The notes under the pieces: generated by a model
Database searches by the model: none
The model's input: only the letters and a program-made list of their open reading frames with translations
Told to the model about the DNA's origin: nothing
NCBI GenBank assembly: GCA_014529385.2
Contig: CM043959.1
Location: 6,512,966-6,576,965, forward strand
Length of the DNA: 64,000 nt
From: Adiantum capillus-veneris
Lineage: Eukaryota; Streptophyta; Polypodiopsida; Polypodiales; Pteridaceae
Reading direction: 5' to 3'
Made by a program: the position numbers and the translations under genes
Part shown: positions 21,295 through 30,199 of the stretch, piece after piece
Numbering within the stretch: position 1 is the stretch's first letter
How the letters are laid out: the number at the start of each line of letters is the position of its first letter

Positions 21295-21561
21295 GGCTGG
21301 GTTCACATTGAGGCGGCGGAAGAGAGCCAAAAGTAGCTTTTCGGGTGGTAAGATTTCTATAATGCACACTTTCGCCACCCATTTGTTCACATAGAGGGTG
21401 GAAGAAAAAGTCACTCGATTTTCTTCCGCTGGCTTGTGTGAACATTGGGCGGCGGCGCAACAAAGAGTGAAAGGTAGAAGCATTTAGCATTTGCATCAAT
21501 AAAGCATAGTACAAACCATAGCATAAAAATTATTAAATTGAATGCATTTGTTACAAAGGCT

Positions 21562-21948
21562 CTAACTTGAAGATGATGATGAATCTACTTCTTCGAAAGC
21601 CTCATTTCCAAAAAATTCTTGGACATTCATCCGTGCATGTTCTTTGTACATTGCCTTTGCAATACTATCCCTCCTCTCGGAGCCTACTCCAAGGTCATTG
21701 GAACCTCCTTCATCGCTGCCTTGTGCACGCTCCATAGCCTCCTCTATTCCGACATCCCGTGTTGCCATAAGCTCCATCATGGATGTAGCACCTGCTCTTC
21801 GATCCTCTTCCGCACGTCCACCATGACCTGCCAATTCTGCTTCTGCCTCCCTCACCCACTCCATATCAAAAGATTCTCCATGGAAAATACAAAGGTTGTG
21901 AAGCACAAGACAAGCTGCTACAAGATCTGGCACGTAGCATAGATTCAT
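21562..21948 (-). pseudogene. Harbinger transposase, C-terminal remnant
   Basis: About 129 codons match the end of a Harbinger DDE transposase. VPDLVAACLVLHNLC is the conserved C-terminal block. An acidic Ser-rich tail follows. The catalytic core is missing, removed by a deletion that joins ORF1 to this remnant. Confidence 0.85.
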
Positions 21949-22001
21949 GTCAAATCTTTTGAAAAAAACATAGAAAACTGTGAAACATGGAAAGCCTAAA
22001 A

Positions 22002-23160
22002 CTACTTGTCACCCCCCCTAAACTCCTTCAAAAAATCACTCATAGTCATGCGCATAGCAGCTAGTATATTGAGCCTCTCCTTCTCCAAGGCAATATCCTG
22101 GCTAGCGCTATCCTTGAGATGCTCCAAGAGAAGTTTCCCTGTACCAGCCATCTCGGCCAAGGACTCCTCGTACTTCGGAGCTACTTTTCGGCTTGAGGAC
22201 ATGGTGGGTTGGGTCTTCTCTTGATGTGGAGAGGGGTATTATTCTAAGGTGTCACCAGTTGTTGGGGTAACATCCTCCATTGTTGATGAAGAAGCGTGGC
22301 TAACAGGAATAACAATGGCTCTGGCGTGGTAGTATTCATCCACTATGTCGAACCATTTGCATATATTCCTCCTATCATTACCAAAAATTGAGTTATGGGC
22401 TTTGTCCTGACGGTATTGTTGCAATACTGCTTGCCACTTTTTGCGGAAACTTTCACTATCTTTGTCAAACTCAGGGTAGGTGGCGGCTAGTTTAGTAGCC
22501 ACCTTTGCCCATAAATTAATCCCTTGCTTCCCGGGATTATTGAACTCCTTTTTCATGCCCCCCCGGATATGAATGAGTTGGTCCACCCACCAATCTTTCC
22601 ACTTGCTTTTCTTGTTGTCGCCGTCATCATCATCTTCCAAGTCGATGGTGCTCTTCTTCTTCGAGGCTTTGGGCTTCTTTTGTTGCGGTTTGGTTTTGTA
22701 GCACAACCTCCTCGTTGGTGACTTCTTTCCTCTTTGACAATTTGGCACGGCTTGCCTTGGGTTGAGAAGCTCGCATGGGATTAGGGGTCGGGTTGGGTGA
22801 TGGAGCGGATGCCACATGATCGGGGGCACACTCCATATCGGAGTTAGGACTAGTGGCACTCAAAGGGGGCGAGGGATGAGAAGGGTTTGTAGCCATAGGA
22901 GAATGTGAGCTATGAGCATTTAGAGAAGGAGAGTGATGAGATGGTGGAATTTGAGATCCATAATTCGGGGGTCTAAACATAGAGGGATAATTAGGAGAGA
23001 TGGAGGGAGAGTTCATCATGGCTTGGTAGCCATGAGGTGGCATATGGAAAGAAGGGTGGGGAAATGGATAGAAAGTGGATTGAAAAAATGGAGGTTGGGA
23101 GAGAATAGGGTCATCATCTTCCCGTTGGGAGTCGAAAAATTGATTTGGGTTGGAATCCAT
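22002..23160 (-). pseudogene. Harbinger ORF1, Myb/SANT-like DNA-binding protein
   Basis: The start MDSNPNQFFDSQ at 23160 opens a Pro/Ser-rich N-terminus. A frameshift near 22700 moves to a second frame with a Lys-rich stretch and the Myb/trihelix-like domain: SKWKDWWVDQL, then SFRKKWQAVLQQY, then ICKWFDIVDEYY. A TAA at 22237-22239 interrupts the same frame, which continues to 22002 with a helical C-terminus. ORF1 proteins of this superfamily bind the transposon ends and assist the transposase. Confidence 0.85.
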
Positions 23161-23401
23161 GGTACCTACAACGCAAAAAAAAAAAAAAACAATGTTAAAG
23201 ATGTGCACACAAAGTTGAGATCAATGCATGAAAGTGCGAATCGCAAAACTCATAGCGACCTTAATGAATTGATTTGCACCGCCGTCGGCCTCTTAACGAA
23301 CGCCATTTAAAAAATGTTGGTACATCATAGAGCGTAAAAAAATAAACAGCATGTGAAATAAATTTGAAATTTTAAGATAACTCATTATGCTTGAAAAGCC
23401 T

Positions 23402-23505
23402 TCAAATGTAAAAGAGCATGGCCTTGAGCTTGCTTGAAGAGGCCCTCAAATGTAAAAGAGCATGGCTTACTCTGTGCATGCACCTCAAATGTAAAAGAGC
23501 ATGAC
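23402..23505. repeat. Three subterminal 19-bp repeats in Harbinger element
   Basis: TCAAATGTAAAAGAGCATG starts at 23402, 23446 and 23485. Such subterminal repeats can be transposase or ORF1 binding sites, but that is inference. Confidence 0.8.
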
Positions 23506-23985
23506 CTCCTTGATCTCTGTGTTGATGTGACAGAGCTCACAAGCTAATTTGCCATTTTATAAGGAGTGGAAGAGGGGGGAAGGGGGGGTGTTTGTGAACG
23601 GTGCACAACCTGAAGAGCCGTTAATATTTTTTTTAGGAGGGGGGTGGGGGGGTGGGGAAGTCATTCTATTTTGGGAAAAGACAAAGGAAGAGAACGTTGG
23701 CAGGAGGGCCCTCTCTCCTATGTGGAGGGTGGAAGCGCCATGGGCAGGGGGGGGGGGGGGGGGGGGGGGGGGGGGTGGTTTCGGAAGAGAGAAGCGCAAG
23801 TACTATCGTGCGCTGGTAATGAAAGCGCACTGTGCTGCCACCCACTGTGAACTGATTCCCTGACATGGCGTTCCCCGATTAGCTGCAGCGAAAGGTGTTT
23901 ACTGTGCCGCCGCCTGATGTGAATCCAGCCTAAGTAGGGTATACATTGCCGTTTGAGAGCCGAGTCCCCCTCGTCACTAATTGAC

Positions 23986-24109
23986 ACCTCCCTAGGGAGA
24001 TGGGATTAATGGCCCACAGTTAGCGTCGCGAGGCGGGTGCAATCCGGACCTCCCTAGGGAGGTGGGATCAATGGCCCACAGTAAGCGTCACGAGGTGGAT
24101 GCAATCCGG
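23986..24109. repeat. 62-bp tandem duplication
   Basis: Two copies of a 62-bp unit beginning ACCTCCCTAGGGAG and ending GCAATCCGG lie head to tail at 23986 and 24048, with about 6 differences. Confidence 0.9.
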
Positions 24110-24121
24110 ACTGTCTGATCG

Positions 24122-24320
24122 TAATGTGAACTAGGTGTGAACTAAGAACTCGGGAGGTATGTGCACCACACCGAATTTGGTGTGAACTCGGTGTGAACTC
24201 AACATGAACAAAGTGTGATCTTGGTGTGAACTAGGGAGGGTCTGCACACCACACCAAATTTGGTGTGAACTCAATGCGAACTAGGTGTGAACTAGGTGTG
24301 AACTAGGTGTAAACTTGTCC
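24122..24320. repeat. GTGTGAACT short-unit repeats
   Basis: The 10-11 bp motif GTGTGAACTAGG or GTGTGAACTCGG recurs many times. A longer unit, CACCACACC(G/A)AATTTGGTGTGAACTC, occurs twice (near 24163 and 24249). It looks like satellite-type DNA. Confidence 0.85.
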
Positions 24321-24328
24321 GCGACGTC

Positions 24329-25085
24329 ATGATCTATAAACTTACCACACACTCAACCTTTCAACGAATGCACGATAGCCTAGTGGTTAGAGTCAATTCC
24401 ATGGGGGAAAGGGAGTGGATTCAAAAAAGTGGAAATCTTTTGCATTCCTCATTACTTTATGGTTCTGTTTTTGAAACAAGGGATTTGTGGGTATCGAGTC
24501 AAAAAAATTTGTTAGGAAAAACGTTTATCAAATGTTTTGACACATGTTGCGTATGGTCTGGCTTGTGGAATCATAGACCCACACCACCAGATGGCACAAT
24601 ACAAAAAACATGGTTTTCTCAATATAAGCAGCCAGTCCTTCAACTTACAAAAGAGGCCCCACAATCTGAGGCAAATGAGGAGACTAGATTTCCCAACCTC
24701 AACGTGTGCACGACAGATGCTGATGAAGAAACATTTTGCTCAAAAGGAGGAGGAGGACCTTTTGGATAAGGAAAAGAGGCCATATTATTTTAGAACTTTT
24801 CTTGATGACTAGAAACATTCAAATGTATTTTTTTAATCCATCAAAGATGGATCAATTTTGTATCAAAATATTGCAAAGTATTTTATTTTAACCATCATTT
24901 ACAAATTGGAAAGTTGAAATTACATAAAGTCTCGTAGCTACATTAAGGTTTGTGTATGGTGTTGTCCAAACCCTTCCCTCGCATGGTTTCTATAGCTGCC
25001 AATCTGCATGTCGTCTTGCTGTAGAGGATAACTCCCATATCTCCCTCCCTCATGTTTTTTTAGCTAATCTCATTGCATGGCCAAT
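24329..25085. other. No recognisable gene; weak tRNA-like start
   Basis: A 146-codon plus-strand frame at 24329-24769 has no recognised domain. TAGCCTAGTGGTTAGAG at 24376-24392 resembles a tRNA D-arm or box A, so part may be a SINE. A box B is not convincing. Confidence 0.3.
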
Positions 25086-26158
25086 CTAACTATCCTTGAC
25101 TTGTTCCTTGCGATGTGACCTATGCATAAGTTTTCGATACATCCATTGATGTAGCTCCTCTAAGCTATTGGCTTTGTCTACACCACCTCCATGCCAAGTG
25201 TGGTTGAAATATCTATTGGTAGTGGGTTTTCTATAAGCCCCGTGTAGACCAAATAGCTGAGTTACCATATTCCCTTGCAAACCAAGGCATGTGATTATAG
25301 ATAATGTGCTACACACATAACAAGCACAAACATTATAAGGATACATATTTGCAATTCAAAAGATTAGCATATCATCAAACCAATTGCATTACCATGTACT
25401 GAGTGATATGTTGATTTGTCCATGCACTTATGAATGTCTTGTGGAATGTCTCAGCTTCTTGGAAATTTGTTTAGTCGGTTTCAAAATTCATGAAATTAAT
25501 TCACAAAACTTGAATATTGCGTCCAAGGTTTTCCATACCTTTGCCTTTCCAGTCCTTGTTGCACCATTGTCTGCATGATCAACTACATCATTGTGCAAAT
25601 TTTCCCACATGTTGTATCTCAATGCTTATCTTTCTTGTGCACTATGGCTTTTATTTTGTCTACCAATCGAAGGCATTGCTAGGAAGATTTGGGCTTTCAC
25701 ACCACCAATAGACAACTTCTTTGGAACATTGGGGTCATTCTTATACCTCTTTTCATCCTGCTCTATCTTAACATCTCCTCCATGAAAACCCATCTTTGAG
25801 AAGACTGTCTTCAAAGCTGAGATTGCCCTTTGCTTTGTAGGGAGAGGTTGCGCGGTCCAAGAAAAACAAACGTAGAGAAACATTAGTTTTTCTATTTTCC
25901 TACAAAGTGCATCCATGGTGCATATGTGCACAATGGAAAGTGGAATATCCAAAATGGGTCGAAACTTGGGGTTGCAAAGATGCATATCCGACGCTCTTCT
26001 CTATTATGTTTGTCCAGGTTGTGAACCCCTCCCATGCAATATAAGCAAGGGCTTTTTCTTGTTGCTCCTTTGGAAATGTTGTACATGCATTTCAAGGTCT
26101 TTAGGTCTCCCGCCATGTGCCACTCCATTGTGTAGGAGCCCATGCTCTCCACATCCAA
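25086..26158 (-). pseudogene. Unclassified transposase-like pseudogene
   Basis: Three minus-strand frames (26158-25892, 25985-25626, 25346-25086) read as one protein broken by shifts and stops. Notable blocks are WHMAGDLKTL followed by PCLYCM, then KRYKNDPNVPKK, and near the end YFNHTWHGGGVDK with QWMYRKLMHR. Similar GDLK...PC.YC and HGGG blocks occur in a group of uncharacterised eukaryotic proteins that I believe are transposon-encoded. I cannot name the family. Remains upstream to about 27091 may belong to it. Confidence 0.4.
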
Positions 26159-27411
26159 CTCCTCTCTATTTCTTTAATTTTCAGGATGCTAGTTTGATGG
26201 AAAACCCAGTTCAATATATCGAAGTTCTTAGCTAGCACCTAGTAAGATAATTTTAAGGTTTTTGGAATGCACATTCTGAAGCATACAAGTAAATCATAAT
26301 AAAAATGAGCTTCAAAATAATGTTAGGTCACCTTGAAGGTTGCAAGAAGGAAAATGTTGTTCTTAGATTGCACACTAAAGTTTTTTGGATCATCTGGTCC
26401 AATGCTTGCATCCAGAGCTCTGTTCATGAGTGTGATTGTGACTCACTCAACCTTCATCTCCTTTACAAGCTCACACTCATCTAGCTTGATGGCAAACTTT
26501 AGGACACCGTTGCACTCTTCGGGAGTAACATCAAACAACTACACAATGTATGTTTGCAAAGCGATCAAATCATAAAAAATATTGTTATACTTGTCATATA
26601 CCATTTCATCCCCTTTTGGAAATATGTATGTCGAATCAATGTGAAAAGGACTACCGAGAGTTTAAAGCACCTCCTTGTTGGCTTCCCATCTTGTTTTTTG
26701 AATAGAGAAAGGGTTTGGAAGTAGGGTGTACTTGATATGATATTTTTTAACCTATTTTTGCACAAATCTGAATAAGAAGAGCTAGGATGCTAAAACCTTT
26801 CTTAATAAAATGAAAACTGCAAATGACACCACATCGTTGTAAATTGCAATGTATCCCTTATTGGATATTCGAGCTTCATCCTAAATTAATTGAAAATCTT
26901 GTGCCTGTAGTTGGTTCTCCTTTTAAAAGACTGTCAAGTTGCTTGGCAACGATCTTACCATAGTGCTTGTCATCCAAGAGGCCAGCGATGTTTTTGTGAT
27001 TCAATATGAGGTCGTAAGGTTCCAAGGAGGTTGTTGTGTTGCACTCCACTTCCTTGTTGGGGTGAAGCAAAGATTTGGGTATGCATATCAAACATAAGAG
27101 ATATGTCTAAGAGTTAAGTAAAATATAAACCTAGTTGTTATGAGTGCGTATAGAGCTAGAGGAGAGCAAGAGGAGGCGCTCACAATGTACAAGAACTTGG
27201 GACTTGATGATAAGCTTAATCTTGATTACAAGACTTAATACTTTATTAAGAGAGCTAGATACAAGACTTTGATTACATGACTTGAGTACAAGACAAGGCT
27301 TGATTGCAAGGACAAGACTTGAACATAAGACAAGAACTAGAAGAGGGATTTCCTCATAGGAGGCTCACAACTGGTGTTGGCAAGACTGAGGGGCTTGTGG
27401 CCCAAGACCCC

Positions 27412-27419
27412 TATTTATA
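27412..27419 (-). promoter_or_regulatory. LTR TATA box
   Basis: TATAAATA on the minus strand, within CTAGTATAAATAGG. The copy in the other LTR is at 29378-29385. Confidence 0.75.
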
Positions 27420-27464
27420 CTAGAGCTTGAGGAGGCTACTTGAGGAGGTTAGAACTTCTAGGTT

Positions 27465-27705
27465 GTTCTTGAGGCGATTAGAATCTTCTAGAACCCTCTT
27501 GATCCTTCTAGTCCTTCTAGAACCTTCTTGATCCTTCTAGTTCTTCTAGAACCTTCTTCAACTTTCTAGAGCCTTCTAAAAACCTCTAGATTCTTCCAAA
27601 ATCTTCTCCAAGCTTCTAGAAACTTCTAGAATCTCCTTGATACTTTTAGAACCTTCTAGAATCTTCTAGATCCTTCTAAATTCTTCTAGAGTCTTCTAGT
27701 GATGA
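27465..27705 (-). promoter_or_regulatory. Heat-shock-element-like array
   Basis: The array is built from the 10-bp unit TTCTAGAANN. Perfect runs of three or more alternating TTC/GAA pentamers occur at 27515-27527, 27544-27556, 27614-27627 and 27649-27666. Heat-shock factors bind nTTCnnGAAnnTTCn. It lies about 50 bp upstream of the TATA box. Confidence 0.65.
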
Positions 27706-27875
27706 TGTAGGCGATGACACATGCGATGATGTAGACGATGACATAGGAGATGATGCAGGCGGCGACTGACTCTCAAGCATCCATGACATTACCCCCTCCT
27801 CTAGCGTCGAGTTCCACAAGGAGCGGTTTTTCCTCTTGGCATGGGAGGAAAGTGATGGATGGCTATTGATGGTAT

Positions 27876-28118
27876 TCATGAGGTTTGGACCAATGACAAG
27901 ACTCCAGTACTAAAACATGGAAGATTGCATAAATCCGCATAGACTGTAGAAACTAGAGATGATATGTGACTGGATTCACTTGGCCAATTATCTTGAATGG
28001 TCCAAGTCTTTGATAATCTAGCTTTTGCAAAAGGTGAGATGAACAAAAGATCACAGTGGAGAAGCCATACTCGATCCTTAATCTCGTATAGTGGATGTTG
28101 CATTTGATGTTTGTCCAC
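27876..28118 (-). pseudogene. Gypsy integrase C-terminus (GPY/F region)
   Basis: In two broken frames the sequence reads KDRVWLLHCDL, then KLDYQRLGPFKI and SMRIYAIFHV. This is the C-terminal integrase module with the GPF motif of Ty3/Gypsy elements. A short tail runs into the purine tract. No chromodomain is recognisable. Confidence 0.7.
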
Positions 28119-28271
28119 GCTAGCTTTATACCTCTACTGAGCTCTTCTGATATTTACTATCAATTCTTTGTGAATGCTTTGTAGATGTGTGGTTAAATAT
28201 GTGGCAGTTTGATTCTTCACTTGATGATTCATGTGGACAACCATCATTAGGTGATGATAGTTGATTGTGCA

Positions 28272-29074
28272 TCAATGATACTGCTCTGCAACTTGATCCA
28301 CCCCCTTTGTTTGTCCATCACTTTGTGGATGATTGGATAAAGAGAGGTTAATCTTTACAACTTGAATCTTGAACAAGTCTTTCAAAACGCTTGATAGCAA
28401 CTCTGGTCCTTGATTTGAAACAATGTCACTTGGAAGTCCATGATAGCGGTAAATATCCTTAAAGAAAAGCTTTCCCATTCCTTTCCCAATAAATGAAGAA
28501 GGGTGATAGCCTTCACATAGCTTGCTAAGCTTGGTTTCAACAGCTACTTCTCCAAAGCGTGTTGAGAGAAGTGCGCCAATGAGATTAATTTGAGAAGCAC
28601 CATCCGAATAAAGCTTTGGTTTCATGCATATAAATAGCTCCACTTGTTGGAAGAAGCCTATGAAATTCGGTCCGATCCCATCATACTTTTCAGGTAAGTT
28701 GTTCTCGGGCTCCTTCCTCTGTTGTGGTGAACTAGCTGAAACCACGGGAAGATTTTGAACGCATTGGCTTCTTGGAGTGGTGATTGAGGCTCTTGCACTA
28801 CTGAACTTGGAAAATGTGGTTTCTCCACTTGGCCCCTTGGACTAGCCCAAATCATGGGTGGATTTTGGCATATAGTGGTTTTATGGCGTTCTTGCACTGG
28901 GGGTTGAAGCTCTTGGGAATGGGATGCGGGTTGAAGCTCTTGCACCACTAGACTTGGCAAGTGTGATTGCTCTTCTTTCTATTGTGCATGTAGCTCTTGC
29001 ATTTGTTGTTGCACCTTTTACAAGGTGGATGCAATGCCTTCTAAAATAGATTGTTGCATGGCTAGGTAATCCAT
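28272..29074 (-). pseudogene. Gypsy gag start fused to integrase core
   Basis: ATG at 29074 starts a gag N-terminus rich in QELQPP repeats. After stops and a frameshift near 28740 the gag block PEKYDGIGPNFIGFFQQVEL follows. The sequence then passes directly to an integrase core with IYRYHGLPSDIVSNQGPE and HPQSDGQTKGV. The missing middle (protease to RNase H) shows one large internal deletion. Confidence 0.78.
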
Positions 29075-29077
29075 GAT

Positions 29078-29093
29078 GGAAGTCTTGCCAAAC
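29078..29093 (-). other. Putative self-priming primer site
   Basis: The minus-strand sequence directly inside the 5' LTR is GTTTGGCAAGACTTCC. Eleven bases, TTGGCAAGACT (29091-29081 region), are complementary to AGTCTTGCCAA in the LTR at 27387-27377, 32 nt downstream of the TATA box. It does not match the initiator-Met complement. Confidence 0.55.
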
Positions 29094-29530
29094 TGTTATG
29101 AGCGCGTATAGAGCTAGAGGAGATCAAGAGGAGGCGCTCACAATGTACAAGAACTTGGGACTTAATGATAATCTTAATATTGATTACAAGACTTAATACT
29201 TTATTAAGAGAGCTAGATACAAGACTTTGATTACATGACTTGAGTAGAAGACAAGGCTTGATTGCAAGGACAAGACTTGAACATAAGACAAGAACTAGAA
29301 GAGGGATTTCTTCATAGGAGGCTCACAACTGGTGTTGGCAAGACTGAGGGCTTGTGGCCCTCAGTCTTGCCAACACCTATTTATACTAGAGCTTGGGGAG
29401 GTTACTTGAGGAGGTTAGAACTTTCTAGGTTGTTCTTGAGGCGGTTAGAATTTTCTAGAACCTTCTTGATCCTTTTAGTCCCTCTAGAACCTTCTAGATA
29501 CTTCTTCAGCTTTCTAGAGCCTTCTAGAAA
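29094..29530 (-). repeat. Gypsy 5' LTR, truncated
   Basis: The LTR begins TGTTATGAG on the plus strand, like 27136, and follows that LTR for about 430 bp with mostly single-base differences. The outer part of U3 is lost after about 29530. It contains TATA at 29378-29385 and a 21-bp perfect hairpin at 29331-29377 that the other LTR lacks. Confidence 0.85.
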
Positions 29531-30199
29531 TTTATTGCACTTGGTGAGAGTCCTCAAAAACATGATGCAATAAAAGAATCAAATTGTGCTGAATTATATT
29601 GAGGTTGTGCCAAATTCTCTTGTTCTCATAAGCTCTACCCATGAAGGAGGAGAAGCCACCACTCTATATCCAATCTACAATGAACCGGAAGAGAAAATGA
29701 AGTACATCTATATTGTAGATCAAATTAGAGAATGGTACAAGCAAAGCACTACCTTGTGGGTAGCCTAGAAATAAGTGCTTAGTAGCACTAAAAGGGCACA
29801 ATATCAAAGCTCATAGATGACCTCATCAACGTTGGAGGCATGATGACCCACTTATAGATCTCATGAGCACTAAGTGCTAACCCTTGTGTCAATGTATTGC
29901 CCAAATTAACCAGAGCATTGTTCTCTAAACTCTTGTATTTCAAAGTACTATTGGAATTTGAATACACATCCACTTGTTCATTTCAGCATCTATCATTTGA
30001 ACCTGTTATTTCTAGTTCTTTGTCTATTATCTGAAATATGTTATGTATATAAAGTCTATCATGTGAAATTTATATCTATCATCTAGTGATTTGAGTCCGT
30101 ATCCATCATTTGAGCATCTAGAGCCTGAATTCTAGGCAATGACTCTAAGTCTAGCTCTAGAAAACATATCAAAGCAATCCATCTCATTCCAAGAAGTAA
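29531..30199. other. No gene recognised
   Basis: A 60-codon plus frame at 29586-29768 has no domain I know. AT-rich sequence with repeated ATC(A/T)TTTGA-type motifs follows (30000-30120). Confidence 0.4.

Larger units (their letters stand above)
21295..23930 (-). mobile_element. PIF/Harbinger DNA transposon, internally deleted
   Basis: Terminal inverted repeats of about 27 bp begin GGCTGG(G/A)TTCACAT at both ends and are flanked by TAA (21292-21294 and 23931-23933). The 3-bp TWA-type duplication is the hallmark of this superfamily. The interior has a Myb/SANT-like ORF1 and only the last part of the transposase ORF2, both on the minus strand. It cannot transpose alone. Three copies of TCAAATGTAAAAGAGCATG lie near the right end (23402, 23446, 23485), and a G29 run at 23747-23775. 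Confidence 0.92.
27136..27788 (-). repeat. Gypsy 3' LTR with TTCnnGAA array
   Basis: Read on the minus strand, U3 begins TGTCATGG. It passes a GATGATGTAG-type repeat (27705-27765) and an array of about 25 CTTCTAGA-like units (27465-27705), and reaches TATAAATA (27419-27412). The predicted start follows near 27387. Confidence 0.85.
27136..29530 (-). mobile_element. Ty3/Gypsy element with heat-element LTRs, deleted
   Basis: The LTRs are 27136-27788 (3') and 29094 to about 29530 (5', truncated at its outer end). A purine tract lies at the complement of 27789-27804. The interior of about 1.3 kb joins a gag start (ATG at 29074) to an integrase C-terminal half, so protease, reverse transcriptase and RNase H are deleted. 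No initiator-Met primer site is present. The bases inside the 5' LTR are instead complementary to the predicted transcript start. No target duplication can be checked because the outer end is lost. Confidence 0.85.

Noticed and set aside
20404-21483. 359-codon open frame starting at 21483
   Set aside because: The extra N-terminal part reads through the promoter into the Harbinger terminal repeat; the ATG at 21117 with a transit-peptide-like start fits the kinase.
23557-23863. Gly- or Pro-rich ORFs around 23.6-23.9 kb
   Set aside because: They are translations of the G29 run and neighbouring G-rich DNA.
24376-24440. Possible tRNA gene or SINE head
   Set aside because: Only the D-arm-like part is convincing; no cloverleaf or box B could be built by eye.
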